Shown: positions 1 to 11,318 of the stretch, piece after piece
Numbering within the stretch: position 1 is the first letter of the stretch
Layout of the letters: every line of letters starts with the position of its first letter
Assembly (NCBI RefSeq): GCF_022879575.1
Contig: NZ_CP084260.1
Coordinates: forward strand, 2,356,001-2,420,000
Source: Caballeronia sp. SL2Y3
Lineage (GTDB): Bacteria; Pseudomonadota; Gammaproteobacteria; Burkholderiales; Burkholderiaceae
Reading direction: 5' to 3'
Length of the DNA stretch: 64,000 nucleotides
Position numbers and translations under genes: made by a program
Notes under the pieces: generated by a model
Database searches by the model: none
Told to the model about the DNA's origin: nothing
Seen by the model: only the letters and a program-made list of their open reading frames with translations

Positions 1-1366
1 CGCATACACCGCCGATGGAGCCCGCGCCCATGGTGATCACCACGTCGCCGTTGCGCGCGAGCGTCGTCACCGCGTCCGGCACTTCATCCACCGTTTCGAC
101 GAATACCGGCTCCACCTTGCCCGCCACGCGGATCGCGCGTGCGAGCGCGCGGCCGTCGGCGGCGACGATCGGCGCTTCGCCTGCGGCATAAACATCGGTG
201 AGAACCAGTGCGTCCACGGTGGAGAGCACCTTCACGAAATCTTCGAAGCAGTCGCGCGTGCGCGTGTAGCGATGCGGCTGGAACGCGAGCACGAGACGCC
301 GGTCCGGGAACGCGCCGCGCGCCGCCGCGATGGTCGCCGCCATTTCCACCGGGTGATGCCCGTAGTCGTCGATCAGCGTGTACGCGCCTTCGTTGTCGTT
401 CGTCTTCACGTCGCCGTAACGCTGGAAGCGCCGGCCGACACCGTTGAATTCGGCGAGCGCCCGCTGGATATCGGCATCCGCCACTTCGAGTTCAGTCGCA
501 ATCGCGATGGCCGCGAGCGCGTTTTGCACGTTGTGCAGGCCCGGCAGGTTCAGCACGATATCGAGCGGCGGCGCATCTTCGCGCAGCGTCGTGAAATGCA
601 TGCGGCCGTCGCGCGCCTCCACGTTCACCGCGCGCACCTGCGCGTCGGCGCCGATGCCATAGCGGATGATCGGCTTCGAGACGAACGGCAGGATCTCGCG
701 CACGTTCGGGTCGTCGACGCACAGCACCGCGATGCCGTAGAACGGCAGCCGGTGCGTGAATTCGATGAACGCCTGCTTGAGCCGCGCGAAGTCGTGGCCG
801 TAGGTGTCCATGTGATCGGCGTCGATGTTCGTGATGACTTCGATCACCGGGAAAAGATTGAGGAACGACGCATCCGATTCATCGGCTTCCGCGACGATGA
901 AATCGCCCGTGCCGAGCCGCGCGTTCGCGCCCGCGCTGATGAGACGCCCGCCGATCACGAACGTCGGATCGAGCCCGCCCGCGGCCAGCACGCTCGCGAC
1001 GAGCGATGTCGTCGTGGTCTTGCCGTGCGTGCCGGCAATGGCGATGCCCTGCTTCAGCCGCATGAGTTCCGCGAGCATGACGGCGCGCGGCACGATCGGC
1101 ACGCGCCGATGGCGCGCGGCCAGCACTTCGGGATTGTCGGGACGCACGGCCGTCGATACGACCACCGCATTCGCGCCTTCGATGTTCTGCTCGTTGTGCC
1201 CGATCTCGACGCGCGCACCCAGTGCCTTCAGCCGCTCGGTGACGGCGTTTTTCGAGAGGTCCGAGCCGCTGACCTGGTAGCCGAGATTCAGCAGCACTTC
1301 CGCGATGCCGCTCATTCCTGCCCCGCCGATGCCGACGAAGTGAATGTGCTTGACGATGTGTTTCAT
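1..1366 (-). CDS. murC: UDP-N-acetylmuramate--L-alanine ligase (MurC), 3' end cut by window edge
   Basis: Cytoplasmic Mur ligase that adds L-Ala to UDP-MurNAc, the first peptide step of peptidoglycan precursor synthesis. The start at 1366 ([15 protein letters not shown]) shows the N-terminal Rossmann glycine motif [11 protein letters not shown], and the ATP-binding loop GTHGKTTTT lies near residue 115. The C-terminal Mur ligase domain follows (for example DDYGHHPVE). The frame stays open to base 1, so only the extreme C-terminus is missing. It begins 3 bp after murG stops and belongs to the dcw operon; ddlB, ftsQ, ftsA and ftsZ would be expected next, outside the window. The identification is secure. 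Confidence 0.95.
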   Translation of the reverse strand, partial: MKHIVKHIHFVGIGGAGMSGIAEVLLNLGYQVSGSDLSKNAVTERLKALGARVEIGHNEQNIEGANAVVVSTAVRPDNPEVLAARHRRVPIVPRAVMLAELMRLKQGIAIAGTHGKTTTTSLVASVLAAGGLDPTFVIGGRLISAGANARLGTGDFIVAEADESDASFLNLFPVIEVITNIDADHMDTYGHDFARLKQAFIEFTHRLPFYGIAVLCVDDPNVREILPFVSKPIIRYGIGADAQVRAVNVEARDGRMHFTTLREDAPPLDIVLNLPGLHNVQNALAAIAIATELEVADADIQRALAEFNGVGRRFQRYGDVKTNDNEGAYTLIDDYGHHPVEMAATIAAARGAFPDRRLVLAFQPHRYTRTRDCFEDFVKVLSTVDALVLTDVYAAGEAPIVAADGRALARAIRVAGKVEPVFVETVDEVPDAVTTLARNGDVVITMGAGSIGGVC

Positions 1367-1369
1367 GAC

Positions 1370-2485
1370 TTAATGTGCCTCCCGAGCTTGGCGGGTAAGA
1401 CGCGCGCCGGCGACGTCGGCGCACACGGTCGCGACTCGTTCGGTCGCGTCCGGTTTCGCCAGGGCGCGCGAGCGTGCGGCCATCTCCGCCAGCGTGTCGC
1501 GCGTCTGCGCACGCAACCAGCCGGCGAGCTTTTCCGCCGACAAGTCGCGTTGTTGAATCAATTCCGCTGCGCCGTTCTTCGCGAGGAACGCGCCGTTGGT
1601 CGTCTGGTGATCGTCGACGGCGAACGGGAACGGCACGAAGAGCGCCGCGACGCCGACCGCCGCGATCTCCGACACCGTCATTGCGCCCGAGCGGCAAATC
1701 ACGAGATCGGCGGATGCGTACGCGCTCGCCATGTCCTCGATGAACGGCACGAGCTGCAAGTCTTCGCCGCGCGAAAGACCTGCCGCCGCGTAGTTCGCCT
1801 GCAATGCTTCGATATGCTTCGCGCCCGCCTGATGCACGATGCGCGGGCGCTCATCCGGCGCCAGCAGCGCGAGCGCCTTCGGCACCGTTTCGTTCAGCGC
1901 GGCCGCGCCGAGACTCCCGCCGACGACGAGCACGTTCAGCTTGCCCGTGCGCGACGCGTAGCGTTCTTTGGGCGGCAATGTCGACGTAAGTTCCGCGCGA
2001 ATGGGATTGCCGGTCCATTCGGCATTCGGCAGAGCATTGGGAAACGCGACGAGCACGCGCTTCGCGAGATGCGCGAGCACCTTGTTCGCGAGACCCGCGA
2101 TGGAGTTCTGCTCGTGCAGCACGAGCGGGCAGCCCGCGAGCTTCGTCATGATGCCCGCCGGAAACGTGATGTAGCCGCCCATGCCGAGCACCACGTCGGG
2201 CTTCACCTGACGCAGCACACGCAGACTTTGCGAGCACGCGCGCATGAGATTCACCGGCAGCATCAGCTTCGTCTTGATGCCCTTGCCGCGCACGCCGCCG
2301 AAGCGCACGCATTCCATCGGGATGCCGTGCTTCGGGACGAGCGTCGCTTCCATGCCGCTCGCGTTGCCGAGCCAGACGACGCGCCAGCCGCGCGCCTGCA
2401 TCCAGTGCGCGACCGCGAGCCCCGGAAACACGTGGCCGCCGGTGCCGCCCGCCATGACCATCAGCGTGGGGCGTTGCGCGCTCAT
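1370..2485 (-). CDS. murG: UDP-GlcNAc:lipid I N-acetylglucosaminyltransferase MurG
   Basis: Membrane-associated GT28 glycosyltransferase that converts lipid I to lipid II on the inner face of the plasma membrane. The 371-aa product opens with [22 protein letters not shown], carrying the diagnostic GGTGGH loop, and has the C-terminal UDP-GlcNAc site region ([17 protein letters not shown], then [10 protein letters not shown]). The start is fixed by an ATGA overlap with the ftsW stop, which implies translational coupling. Length is normal for beta-proteobacterial MurG. Confidence 0.96.
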   Translation of the reverse strand: MSAQRPTLMVMAGGTGGHVFPGLAVAHWMQARGWRVVWLGNASGMEATLVPKHGIPMECVRFGGVRGKGIKTKLMLPVNLMRACSQSLRVLRQVKPDVVLGMGGYITFPAGIMTKLAGCPLVLHEQNSIAGLANKVLAHLAKRVLVAFPNALPNAEWTGNPIRAELTSTLPPKERYASRTGKLNVLVVGGSLGAAALNETVPKALALLAPDERPRIVHQAGAKHIEALQANYAAAGLSRGEDLQLVPFIEDMASAYASADLVICRSGAMTVSEIAAVGVAALFVPFPFAVDDHQTTNGAFLAKNGAAELIQQRDLSAEKLAGWLRAQTRDTLAEMAARSRALAKPDATERVATVCADVAGARLTRQAREAH

Positions 2486-3744
2486 ACTTTGCCTCCGCGC
2501 ATGAGCACGCGATTTTCGTAATCGACGCGCAGCAGCACCGCGAGCGCGACGCAGTTCAGCAAGATGCCCGAGCCGCCGTAGCTGACGAGCGGCAGCGTCA
2601 GGCCCTTGGTCGGCAGAAGACCGAGGTTCACGCCCATGTTGATGAACGTCTGCGCGCCGAACCAGATGCCGACGCCCTTCGCCATCAAGCCCGCGAACGT
2701 GCGATCTAGCGCCAATGCCTGGCGGCCGATTTCGAACGCGCGGCGCACGATCCAGTAGAACAGCAGAATCACGCAGATGACGCCGACGAAACCGAGTTCC
2801 TCGCCGATCACCGCAAGAATGAAGTCGGTATGCGCTTCCGGCAGATAGTTGAGCTTCTCGACGCTGCCGCCGAGACCGACGCCGAACCACTCGCCGCGCC
2901 CGAACGCGATCAGCGAATGCGTCAGCTGATACGCCTTGCCCTGCGCGTAGCGGTCGTCCCACGGATCGAGATAAGCGAAGATCCGCTCGCGACGCCACGG
3001 CGAGAGCCACACGAGCATCGTGAACGTGCCGACCGCCGTGAGCACCAGCCCGCCGAAGAGCTTGCCGTTCACGCCGCCGAGGAACAGCACGCTCATCGCA
3101 ATGGCGGCGATCACCATGAACGCGCCCATGTCCGGTTCCAGCAGCAACAGCGCACCGACCGCGCCGACCGCCACGGCCATCGGCAGGAAGCCCTTGCCGA
3201 AGCTGTGCATGAACTCCTGCTTGCGCACCGTGTAGTTCGCGGCGTAGATGGTGACCGCGAGCTTCATGATTTCGGACGGCTGCATGTTCGTGATGCCGAG
3301 CGGAATCCAGCGGCGCGCGCCGTTCACGCCCTTGCCGATATGCGGAATCAACACGATGACGAGCATCACCAGCGCGACGAGAAAGAGCTTGGGCGCGAGC
3401 TTGTCCCAGGTCTTCACCGGAATCTTGAACGCGATGACCGCGCCCACGAGCGCCGTCGAAACCGAAACGAGGTGCCGCACGAGGAAGTGATAGTCGCGGT
3501 ACTGCGCGTACTTGGGCGAATCCGGCATGGCGATGGACGCGGAATACACCATCACAATGCCGAGCCCGAGCAACGCGATGGTCACCCATAAGAGCGAGTG
3601 ATCGTAGTCGAGCATGCGCGAGCGCGCGGGACGCACGCCGTTGACCGCGCTCGAAATGCCGCCCGAGCGGCCGGCGAGCGAATCGTTCGGAACCGCGTTC
3701 CGCTGCCCGGTGATTTTGGATCCGAAGCGGTCCGACCAGCTCAT
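2482..3744 (-). CDS. ftsW: Septal SEDS peptidoglycan polymerase FtsW
   Basis: Polytopic inner-membrane glycosyltransferase of the SEDS family that polymerises lipid II at the septum with FtsI. About ten hydrophobic segments follow a 45-residue basic cytoplasmic N-terminus. The SEDS signature region with LPEAHTDFI and IGEELGF is present, and the C-terminal PLVSYGGSG motif is intact. The start ([10 protein letters not shown]) is chosen because its ATG overlaps the murD stop as ATGA; a longer reading would run far into murD. The product is 420 aa. The ATGA overlap with murG at the other end suggests the lipid II synthase and polymerase genes are co-translated. Confidence 0.95.
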   Translation of the reverse strand: MSWSDRFGSKITGQRNAVPNDSLAGRSGGISSAVNGVRPARSRMLDYDHSLLWVTIALLGLGIVMVYSASIAMPDSPKYAQYRDYHFLVRHLVSVSTALVGAVIAFKIPVKTWDKLAPKLFLVALVMLVIVLIPHIGKGVNGARRWIPLGITNMQPSEIMKLAVTIYAANYTVRKQEFMHSFGKGFLPMAVAVGAVGALLLLEPDMGAFMVIAAIAMSVLFLGGVNGKLFGGLVLTAVGTFTMLVWLSPWRRERIFAYLDPWDDRYAQGKAYQLTHSLIAFGRGEWFGVGLGGSVEKLNYLPEAHTDFILAVIGEELGFVGVICVILLFYWIVRRAFEIGRQALALDRTFAGLMAKGVGIWFGAQTFINMGVNLGLLPTKGLTLPLVSYGGSGILLNCVALAVLLRVDYENRVLMRGGKV

Positions 3745-5252
3745 AGCATCACTCCCCGCGCGGCGGCGATATCTTCGACCGCGCTGCGAAACACGTCGGC
3801 GCGGTGTGCGTAGTTCCTGAACATGTCGAGGCTCGCGCACGCGGGCGACAGCAACACGGCGTCGCCCGGCTCGGCGATGCGCGATGCCGCCTCGGTCGCG
3901 GCTTCGAGCGTGGCGTGATCTTCGAGCGCGACGCCGGTGGATGCGAGCGTCTCGCGAATGCGCGGCGCGTCGCGGCCGATCAGCATCACGGCACGCGCCC
4001 AGCGCGCAACCGGCGCTTCGAGCGGCGAGAAGTCCTGACCTTTGCCGTCGCCGCCCGCGATCAGCACGACGCGCTGCGCGAGGCCATCGAGCGCGGCGAC
4101 CGTCGCACCGACGTTCGTGCCCTTGCTGTCGTCCACGTAATCGACGCCGTCGATCTGAGCGATCACTTCCACGCGATGCGGTTCGCCGCGATATTCGCGC
4201 AAGCCGTGCAACAGCGCGGCGAGCGGCAAGTCGATCGCGCGGGCGAGCGCGAGCGCGGCGAGCGCATTGGCCGCGTTGTGCAGGCCGCGAATGCGCAGCG
4301 CGTCCGACGGCATCAGCCGCTTGGCGACGACGTTAGGCGCGGCGACGTCCTGCTTGCGGCGGCGCGACGGCGCGGGTTCGTCGGCGGCGTCGCGGTCGAT
4401 GCCTTGCGCAAGCCACGCAATGCCGTTGTCGCGCAACAGGCCGTAGTCGCCGACCTTCGACGGCTCATCCAGCCCGAACGTCACCACGCGGTCTTGCGCG
4501 ATATTCGCGGCGAGCGCCATCGTGCGGGCGTCGTCCCGATTCAGCACGCGCACCGTGCGCGGCCCGAAGATGCGGCCCTTCGCGGCGGCGTAGGCGTCCA
4601 GGCCGCCGTGCCAGTCGAGATGATCCTGCGTGATGTTGAGCACGGCTGCCGCATCCGGCGCGAAGCTGTGCGATGTTTCGAGCTGGAAGCTGGAGAGTTC
4701 GAGCACCCAGACGTCCGGCAGCGCAGTTTGATCGATGGCTTCGGCGAGCTTGTCGAGCATCGCCGGGCTGATGTTGCCCGCGACCGCCACGCGCTTGCCC
4801 GCGCGTTCGCACAGAAGACCGGTGAGCGCGGTGGTCGTCGTCTTGCCGTTGGTGCCGGTTATCGCGAGCACCTTCGGCTCGTAACCGTTCACGGCAAGAC
4901 CGGCGAGCGCCTGCGCGAACAGTTCGAGTTCGCCCCACACCGGAATGCCGCGCTCCTTCGCCGCCGCGATGAGCGGCGCGAGGTCCGGCGCGAGCGGCGA
5001 AAGTCCGGGGCTGATGGCCAGCAGTTCGATGCCGCCATCGAGCAGTTCGGTCGTGAACGCGCCGCCGACGAACTCCGCGTCGATGTTGTGAATCACCAGT
5101 TCCGACAGATTCGGCGGGTTCTCGCGCGTATCGGCAATCCGCAGCCGGCATCCGTGCCTGGCGCACCAGCGCGCCATCGCGAGGCCGGATTCACCGAGCC
5201 CCAGCACGAGCACCATCGGACTTTGCCGACCGGAAAACTTCTCGCCAAACAT
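3741..5252 (-). CDS. murD: UDP-MurNAc-L-Ala--D-glutamate ligase MurD
   Basis: Adds D-Glu to UDP-MurNAc-L-Ala in the cytoplasm. The N-terminal domain has [16 protein letters not shown], the ATP loop is [11 protein letters not shown], and the C-terminal domain carries DDSKGTN and [12 protein letters not shown]. The 503-aa product is longer than the E. coli enzyme (about 440 aa), partly because of a basic hydrophilic insertion around residues 285-310 ([13 protein letters not shown]) before the LRIRGLHN motif. A purine-rich Shine-Dalgarno (AGGAAAGGG) precedes the ATG. It lies 45 bp after mraY and overlaps ftsW by 4 bp. Confidence 0.95.
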   Translation of the reverse strand: MFGEKFSGRQSPMVLVLGLGESGLAMARWCARHGCRLRIADTRENPPNLSELVIHNIDAEFVGGAFTTELLDGGIELLAISPGLSPLAPDLAPLIAAAKERGIPVWGELELFAQALAGLAVNGYEPKVLAITGTNGKTTTTALTGLLCERAGKRVAVAGNISPAMLDKLAEAIDQTALPDVWVLELSSFQLETSHSFAPDAAAVLNITQDHLDWHGGLDAYAAAKGRIFGPRTVRVLNRDDARTMALAANIAQDRVVTFGLDEPSKVGDYGLLRDNGIAWLAQGIDRDAADEPAPSRRRKQDVAAPNVVAKRLMPSDALRIRGLHNAANALAALALARAIDLPLAALLHGLREYRGEPHRVEVIAQIDGVDYVDDSKGTNVGATVAALDGLAQRVVLIAGGDGKGQDFSPLEAPVARWARAVMLIGRDAPRIRETLASTGVALEDHATLEAATEAASRIAEPGDAVLLSPACASLDMFRNYAHRADVFRSAVEDIAAARGVML

Positions 5253-5297
5253 CGCTTTACCCTTTCCTGAAACCGAAGAAACCGCAGACGTGCACGA

Positions 5298-6467
5298 TCA
5301 ACGCAACTTGAGCGTCGACAAGCCGAAGAGACACAACATCAACGTGATGATCCAGAAGCGCACCACCACTTGCGTTTCCGTCCAGCCGGACAGTTCGTAG
5401 TGGTGGTGGAGCGGCGCCATCTTGAAGAAGCGCCGGCCTTCTCCGTAACGGCGCTTCGTGAACTTGAACCAGAAGACTTGCAACATGACGGAGAGCGTTT
5501 CCGCCACGAAAATGCCGCCCATGATGAACAGCACGATCTCCTGACGGACGATTACCGCGATGGTGCCGAGCGCGCCGCCGAGCGCGAGCGCGCCAACATC
5601 GCCCATGAAGACTTGCGCGGGATGCGTGTTGTACCAGAGGAAGGCGAGGCCCGCGCCGCCCATCGCCGAGCAGAAGATCAGCAGTTCGCCCGCGCCGGGA
5701 ATGTGCGGAAAGAGCAGGTACTTCGAATATACCGAGCTGCCCATGACGTACGCGAACGCGCCGAGCGACGCGCCTACCAGCACGACGGGCATGATGACGA
5801 GACCGTCGAGACCATCGGTGAGGTTGACCGCATTGCTCGACCCCACGATCACGAAGTACGTCATCGCGATGAAGCCCCACACGCCGAGCGGATACGTGAT
5901 CGACTTGAGGAACGGCAACATGAGGTCGGCGCGCGCGGGCAGGCCCATCGAGAGGCCGCTGCGCACCCACGCCATGAAGAGATCGAACACGCGCGTGTTG
6001 CTCGCCTCGGACACGCTGAACGCGAGATACACGGCCGCGAACAGGCCGATGACCGACTGCCAGAAATACTTCTCGCGCGACGACATGCCACGCGGGTCCT
6101 TGTGCACGACCTTGCGATAGTCGTCCACCCAGCCGATCACGCCATAGCCGAACGTGACGAGCATCACGATCCACACGAAGCGGTTCGTGAGATCGGCCCA
6201 GAGAAGCGTGGAAACAGCGATGCCCATGAGGATCAGCACGCCGCCCATCGTCGGCGTGCCCGACTTGACGAGGTGCGTTTGCGGGCCGTCCTTGCGCACC
6301 GCCTGACCGACTTTCATCGCGGTCAGCTTGCGGATGACCCACGGGCCGCAGAAGAGACCGATCAAAAGCGCCGTCGCGGTGGCGCCCACCGCGCGGAACG
6401 TAATGTAGGTGAACACGCGCATGAAGCTGGCGTCATTCTGAAGCCATTGCGCGAGTGCGAGTAGCAT
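5298..6467 (-). CDS. mraY: Phospho-MurNAc-pentapeptide translocase MraY
   Basis: Integral membrane enzyme that transfers phospho-MurNAc-pentapeptide to undecaprenyl phosphate, making lipid I. The 389-aa product has about ten transmembrane helices. It carries the Asp-rich motif GWVDDYRKV, the NLTDGLDGL motif and the metal-binding APLHHHYE motif near the C-terminus. A Shine-Dalgarno AGAAGGATC sits just upstream of the ATG. It lies 23 bp after murF, the expected dcw position. Confidence 0.97.
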   Translation of the reverse strand: MLLALAQWLQNDASFMRVFTYITFRAVGATATALLIGLFCGPWVIRKLTAMKVGQAVRKDGPQTHLVKSGTPTMGGVLILMGIAVSTLLWADLTNRFVWIVMLVTFGYGVIGWVDDYRKVVHKDPRGMSSREKYFWQSVIGLFAAVYLAFSVSEASNTRVFDLFMAWVRSGLSMGLPARADLMLPFLKSITYPLGVWGFIAMTYFVIVGSSNAVNLTDGLDGLVIMPVVLVGASLGAFAYVMGSSVYSKYLLFPHIPGAGELLIFCSAMGGAGLAFLWYNTHPAQVFMGDVGALALGGALGTIAVIVRQEIVLFIMGGIFVAETLSVMLQVFWFKFTKRRYGEGRRFFKMAPLHHHYELSGWTETQVVVRFWIITLMLCLFGLSTLKLR

Positions 6468-6490
6468 GCTGATCCTTCTCTTTCTGTGAG

Positions 6491-7921
6491 TCAGTGTGCA
6501 GCGGGCGCATGGCCCGCCGCGGGTTGTTGTGGGCTCGTCAGGGCGTCCACCACGCGCTCCATCTTCATGAAGCGCGAGCCTTTCGCGAGATACGTTGCGC
6601 AGGGTCCGAACCCGGCTTGCTGAAGGGCGTCGATGAGCGCGGCGACGTCGTCGAAATGAACGGCGGTCTGCTTCGACGCCGCCGCGTGGAATGCGTTCAC
6701 GGAATCGCGGCTGGCGTCGCCGAGCGCGAACAACGCGTCGATGCCGCGCTCGGCCGCATACGCGCCGACTTCGCGATGAAACGCCGGCCCTTCTTCACCG
6801 ACTTCGCCCATGTCGCCCATCACGAGGACGCGCGGCGCGGCCTGCGCCGCGAGCACGTCGATGGCGGCGCGCATGGAATCGGGATTGGAGTTGTACGTGT
6901 CGTCGATGATGGTCGCGCCCGCGAGCGCGCCCGTCACCGCGCGCTTAACCTGCAAGCGGCCCTTCACCGGCTGGAACGCTTCGAGGCCGCGCTTGATGAC
7001 GTCGAGCGATACGCCCGCCGCCAGCGCGGCGGCCGTGGCCGCGAGCGCATTGCGCGCGTTGTGTTCGCCGAGCACGTTGAGCGCGATGTCGACGCGGCCT
7101 TGCGGCGTGCGGACGTGAACCGTCGCGCCGTCGACCGTGCCCGTGACTGCGGCCTTCGATTCGTCGTCGGACAGCGCGAAATCCATGATCGGATTGCCCG
7201 TGGCCGCCACGCGCCAGATGCTCGCGTAGTGGTCGTCGGCGGGAAACACGGCCGTGCCCGTTTCGCCGAGCGCATGAATGACGGATGCATGTTCGAGCGC
7301 AACGGCCTCGACCGTCGCCATGAACTCCTGATGCTCGCGCTGCGCGTTGTTCACGACGGCGACAGTCGGCGCAGCGATCTTGCCGAGCGCGTCCGTCTCG
7401 CCGGGATGATTCATGCCGAGCTCGACCACCGCGAGCCGATGCGCCGCGTTCAGGCGAAACAGCGTGAGCGGCAGTCCGATGTCGTTGTTGAAGTTGCCCG
7501 CGGTCGCGAGGCGCGCGTCTTCGCCGACTGCCGCCGCGAAGATCGACGCGATCATCTCCTTGACCGTCGTCTTGCCGTTGCTGCCGGTGACGGCCACCAG
7601 CGGCATGCTGAAGCGCTTGCGCCAGCCGTGCGCCAGCGCACCGAGCGCCGCACGCGTGTCCTTTACCTTGATGACTGGCAGCGGCCAGGCATCGGAATTG
7701 CGTACATCGCGCGAGACGAGCGCGGCGGCCGCGCCGCTCTTCGCCACCTGATCGAGGAAGTCATGCGCATCGAAGCGATCGCCCTTCACCGCGACGAACA
7801 GATCGCCCGCCTGCACGGCGCGGCTGTCGGTCACGACGCGTTCGATGGCGATTGCTTCGTCGCCCTGAAAGACCGCGCCGGGAATCAGCGCGGCAGCTTC
7901 GCGCAAGGTGAACATCGTCAT
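6491..7921 (-). CDS. murF: UDP-MurNAc-tripeptide--D-Ala-D-Ala ligase MurF
   Basis: Cytoplasmic Mur ligase that attaches D-Ala-D-Ala to complete the UDP-MurNAc pentapeptide. The ATP loop is [13 protein letters not shown], followed by the conserved ELGMNHPGE and [12 protein letters not shown] motifs. The start [10 protein letters not shown] (476 aa) is chosen because its ATG forms an ATGA overlap with the murE stop; an in-frame ATG two codons later is possible, and upstream extension would lie inside murE. The last ~20 residues are low-complexity and rich in Ala, Pro and His. Confidence 0.95.
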   Translation of the reverse strand: MTMFTLREAAALIPGAVFQGDEAIAIERVVTDSRAVQAGDLFVAVKGDRFDAHDFLDQVAKSGAAAALVSRDVRNSDAWPLPVIKVKDTRAALGALAHGWRKRFSMPLVAVTGSNGKTTVKEMIASIFAAAVGEDARLATAGNFNNDIGLPLTLFRLNAAHRLAVVELGMNHPGETDALGKIAAPTVAVVNNAQREHQEFMATVEAVALEHASVIHALGETGTAVFPADDHYASIWRVAATGNPIMDFALSDDESKAAVTGTVDGATVHVRTPQGRVDIALNVLGEHNARNALAATAAALAAGVSLDVIKRGLEAFQPVKGRLQVKRAVTGALAGATIIDDTYNSNPDSMRAAIDVLAAQAAPRVLVMGDMGEVGEEGPAFHREVGAYAAERGIDALFALGDASRDSVNAFHAAASKQTAVHFDDVAALIDALQQAGFGPCATYLAKGSRFMKMERVVDALTSPQQPAAGHAPAAH

Positions 7922-9459
7922 TCGCCGCCTCCGCGTTGTTGCGTGGCGCGTGCGGCAAGCGCGAGGCGCGCGTGATCCTGATCCGAGAACGCGCGCTTCT
8001 TGCCCATGATTTCCTGCGTGGCCTCGTGTCCTTTGCCGGCGAGCAGTACGACATCTTCCCGCGCCGCCGAGCGCAGCGCCTGCAGAATGGCGCTCGCGCG
8101 ATCCTCGATGCGCCGTGCGTTCGCCGCGTTCTTCATGCCGGCGGCAATCTGGTCGATGATGGCGAGCGGATCTTCGCTGCGCGGATTGTCGCTCGTGACG
8201 ACGATCTGGTCCGCGAGACGCTCGGCGATTTCGCCCATCAGCGGACGCTTGGTGGCGTCGCGGTCGCCGCCGCAGCCGAACATGCACACGAGCTCGCCGC
8301 CGCGCGCGGCAGCGATCGGGCGCAGCGCAGCGAGCGTTTTTTCGAGCGCGTCGGGCGTGTGGGCGTAGTCGATCACGACGAGCGGCTCATCGTTTTGCAG
8401 CCGGCCGCCGAGACGCTCCATTCGGCCGTTGACCGATTCGAGCTTCGAGATTCGCGCGAGCGCGGCATCGAACGGAACGCCGACTTCCAGCAGCACGCCG
8501 AGCACCGCGAGCAGGTTGCTCACGTTGAACGCGCCGAGCGTGTTCACTTCGACTTCGGCCTCGCCCCAATCGGACGAAAGATGAAACGCGGTGCCCGTTG
8601 CGGTTGCGCGCACGCGGCTCGCGAGCAGCACGGCGTCGGCGCTCGGCGGGGCATCGGCCGGCATGTCGACGGCGTACGCAATCGTGCGGACCTTGCCGCG
8701 CAGCGATTCGATGAGGCGCTGACCGGCGGCATCGTCGCGATTGACAATGGCCGTTTTCAGCGATGGCCACGCGAAAAGACGCGCTTTCGCGGCTTCGTAA
8801 GCCTCGAAGGTGCCGTGATAGTCGAGATGATCCTGCGTGAGATTCGTGAAGATGGCGATGTCGAAGTCCGTGCCGTTCACGCGCCCCTGATGCAGCGCAT
8901 GCGACGAGACTTCCATTGCGACAGCCTCCGCGCCTTGCGCCTTCAGTTGCGCGAGGCTGCGCTGAAGCTGCGGCGCATCCGGCGTGGTGAAGCCGGTGGA
9001 CGCGAGCTTGCCCGGCATGCCGATGCCGAGCGTGCCGATGATCGCGCACGGCCGACCGAGCGCGGTCAGCGCCGTGGCGATCCACTGGCTGCACGAGGTC
9101 TTGCCGTTGGTGCCCGTCACGCCGACGGTGAGCATCGACGCGCTCGGCTCGCCGTACCACGCGGACGCAATGGGACCCGCGAGTTCGTTGAGCGCGGGCA
9201 CGGCGAGCGCCTTCGAAGCGTCCGGCTGTCCCGCGAAGTTCTCCGGCTGATACAGCGCGGCAGCCGCGCCCGCGCCGAGCGCCGTGTCGAGATACGGCCG
9301 GTTGTCCGCGCCGTCGACGGCGTACGCCAGGAACACGTCGCCGCCTTTCAGCGAGCGCGTGTCGGCGTGCAACTGGGCCTCGGGCCGCGCGTGCGCGCGC
9401 AGCCATTGAACGGCGTGTGAAACGTCCTTCTGCATCTTGCTTTGACGGGGCGCGCTCAT
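7918..9459 (-). CDS. murE: UDP-MurNAc-L-Ala-D-Glu--2,6-diaminopimelate ligase MurE
   Basis: Adds the third amino acid of the stem peptide. The 513-aa product has GVTGTNGKTSCSQW as ATP loop and the DNPR motif in VTSDNPRSEDP, which in this family marks specificity for meso-diaminopimelate, as expected in a Gram-negative. The C-terminal GKGHEATQ motif is present. The start at 9459 overlaps the ftsI stop as ATGA. It lies between ftsI and murF in the canonical order. Confidence 0.96.
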   Translation of the reverse strand: MSAPRQSKMQKDVSHAVQWLRAHARPEAQLHADTRSLKGGDVFLAYAVDGADNRPYLDTALGAGAAAALYQPENFAGQPDASKALAVPALNELAGPIASAWYGEPSASMLTVGVTGTNGKTSCSQWIATALTALGRPCAIIGTLGIGMPGKLASTGFTTPDAPQLQRSLAQLKAQGAEAVAMEVSSHALHQGRVNGTDFDIAIFTNLTQDHLDYHGTFEAYEAAKARLFAWPSLKTAIVNRDDAAGQRLIESLRGKVRTIAYAVDMPADAPPSADAVLLASRVRATATGTAFHLSSDWGEAEVEVNTLGAFNVSNLLAVLGVLLEVGVPFDAALARISKLESVNGRMERLGGRLQNDEPLVVIDYAHTPDALEKTLAALRPIAAARGGELVCMFGCGGDRDATKRPLMGEIAERLADQIVVTSDNPRSEDPLAIIDQIAAGMKNAANARRIEDRASAILQALRSAAREDVVLLAGKGHEATQEIMGKKRAFSDQDHARLALAARATQQRGGGE

Positions 9460-11318
9460 CGCACGACTCCCGGATGTGTCTTCGTGTTGCTCGACACGGC
9501 CACCTTCTTCGCCGTGTTCGCGTTGTTCGAACCGTTCGCGCTCGCGGGGTGCGCGGACGCTTGCGCGGCGGAATTCGACTCGTCCGTCACGACCATTTGC
9601 TTGACCGGCATGTCCGGCGGCACGTTCAGCGCGCGCAGCGTATCGCCGACGATGCCCGAGAACACCGGCCCCGATACCTGGCCGCCGAAGTGGCTGCCCG
9701 CGGTCGGTTCGTCGACCGATACGGCCACCACGATGCGCGGATTCGGCATCGGCGCCATGCCGACGAACGACGCGCGGTACTTCGAGTGATCGTAGCCGCG
9801 GCCCGCGTGCTTGTACGCCGTGCCGCTCTTGCCGCCGACGCGATAGCCCGGCACCGCCGCATCCGGCGACGTGCCGTTCTTCGACACGACCGTCTCGAGC
9901 ATGGCGCGAACCTCGCGCGCAGTGGTCGGCGAGAAGACCTGCTGGCCCACCGGCGGCTGCTCGCCCGGCGTGCGGAAAATCGAGACCGGCAGAATCATGC
10001 CGTCATGCGCGATGGCGGTGTACGCGCGAGCCAGCTGGAACAGCGACGCCGACAAGCCGTAGCCATAGGACATGGTCGCCTGCTCGATGCGCCGCCAGCT
10101 CTTCCACGGCCGCAGACGTCCGGTGACGGCGCCCGGAAAACCGACTTTCGGCGCCTGACCGAGACCCAGGCTCGTGTACATGTTCCACATTTCCTCGGGC
10201 CGCAATTGCATCGCAATTTTGGTGGCGCCGATATTGCTCGACTTCTGAATCACGCCGCCGACGGTGAGCGTGCCGAAACCGGAGTCGTCCGTGATGCGCG
10301 CGCCGTCCAGTACGAACACGCCGCCGCCCGTTTCGACGAGCGTATTAGGCGTCACGCGATGCAGATCGAGCGCGAGCGAAACGGTGAACGGCTTCATGAT
10401 CGAGCCCGGCTCGAAAGTGTCCGTCAGAATGCGGTTGCGCAACTGCTCGCCGGTCATGCGCGAGCGGTCGTTCGGGTTGTAGGTGGGATAGTTGACGAGC
10501 GCGAGCACTTCGCCCGTCTTCACGTCGATCACCATCGCAGCGCCGGCCTTCGCCTTCGTCTTTTCGACGGCCGCTTTCAGGTCCGTGTACGCGATGTACT
10601 GAATCTTGCTGTCGATCGAAAGCTCGACGTCCTGGCCGTTATGCGGCACGACCTGTTCGTCGACGTCCTCGACGATATGCCCCATCCGGTCCTTGATGAC
10701 GCGACGCATGCCCGGCGTGCCGGCCAGCACGCTCTGGTCGCCGAGCTCGACGCCTTCCTGGCCCTTGTCTTCAATATTAGTAAAGCCGATCAGGTGCGCG
10801 GTGATTTCGCCTTCCGGATAGAAGCGCTTGTATTCGCCGCGCGAATAGATGCCCGGAATGTCCAGCGCCGCCACCTTCTGCGCGACTTCGAGCGGAACCT
10901 GACGCTTCACGTAGACGAACGTCTTATCCATCGACAGCTTCGCGCGCAGGTCCTTCTGCGTCATGTCGAGCAGCTTCGCGAGTTCGGCGAGCTTGTCCGC
11001 ACCGAGATCGTTCGGGACGGCTTCGGGAATCGCCCAAATTGCTTTCACGGGCAGGCTCGTGGCGAGCACGAGGCCGTTGCGGTCACGGATCTGGCCGCGC
11101 GTGGCGGGCATTTCCAGCGTGCGCTGATAGCGGCTTTCGCCCTGCTTCTTGAAGAAAGCGTTGCCCGGGCCCTGAATCCAGAAGGCGCGCGCGGCCAGCG
11201 CGACGAACGCCATGAAAAGCAGGAACACGACGAGCTTCGAGCGCCACATGGGCAGGCGCACGGCGAGAATCGGGTTCGGCGTGTAGGCGACGTCCTTCTG
11301 CTTCGCGGATTTCTTCAT
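9456..11318 (-). CDS. ftsI: Septal peptidoglycan transpeptidase FtsI (PBP3)
   Basis: Class B penicillin-binding protein that cross-links septal peptidoglycan in the divisome. Of 620 aa, residues about 28-46 form a single membrane anchor, followed by the pedestal domain and the transpeptidase domain. The catalytic SxxK is in EPGSIMKPF, SxN appears as KSSNIG, and KSGTA is in VGGKSGTAYKH. The C-terminal ~50 residues are a Ser/Ala/Asn-rich tail. It overlaps ftsL upstream and murE downstream, each as ATGA. Confidence 0.96.
   Translation of the reverse strand: MKKSAKQKDVAYTPNPILAVRLPMWRSKLVVFLLFMAFVALAARAFWIQGPGNAFFKKQGESRYQRTLEMPATRGQIRDRNGLVLATSLPVKAIWAIPEAVPNDLGADKLAELAKLLDMTQKDLRAKLSMDKTFVYVKRQVPLEVAQKVAALDIPGIYSRGEYKRFYPEGEITAHLIGFTNIEDKGQEGVELGDQSVLAGTPGMRRVIKDRMGHIVEDVDEQVVPHNGQDVELSIDSKIQYIAYTDLKAAVEKTKAKAGAAMVIDVKTGEVLALVNYPTYNPNDRSRMTGEQLRNRILTDTFEPGSIMKPFTVSLALDLHRVTPNTLVETGGGVFVLDGARITDDSGFGTLTVGGVIQKSSNIGATKIAMQLRPEEMWNMYTSLGLGQAPKVGFPGAVTGRLRPWKSWRRIEQATMSYGYGLSASLFQLARAYTAIAHDGMILPVSIFRTPGEQPPVGQQVFSPTTAREVRAMLETVVSKNGTSPDAAVPGYRVGGKSGTAYKHAGRGYDHSKYRASFVGMAPMPNPRIVVAVSVDEPTAGSHFGGQVSGPVFSGIVGDTLRALNVPPDMPVKQMVVTDESNSAAQASAHPASANGSNNANTAKKVAVSSNTKTHPGVVR

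Noticed and set aside
272..2521. 749-aa plus-strand open frame opposite murC-murG
   Set aside because: Arg/His/Ala-rich translation typical of antisense frames in high-GC DNA; the minus strand encodes clear MurC and MurG.
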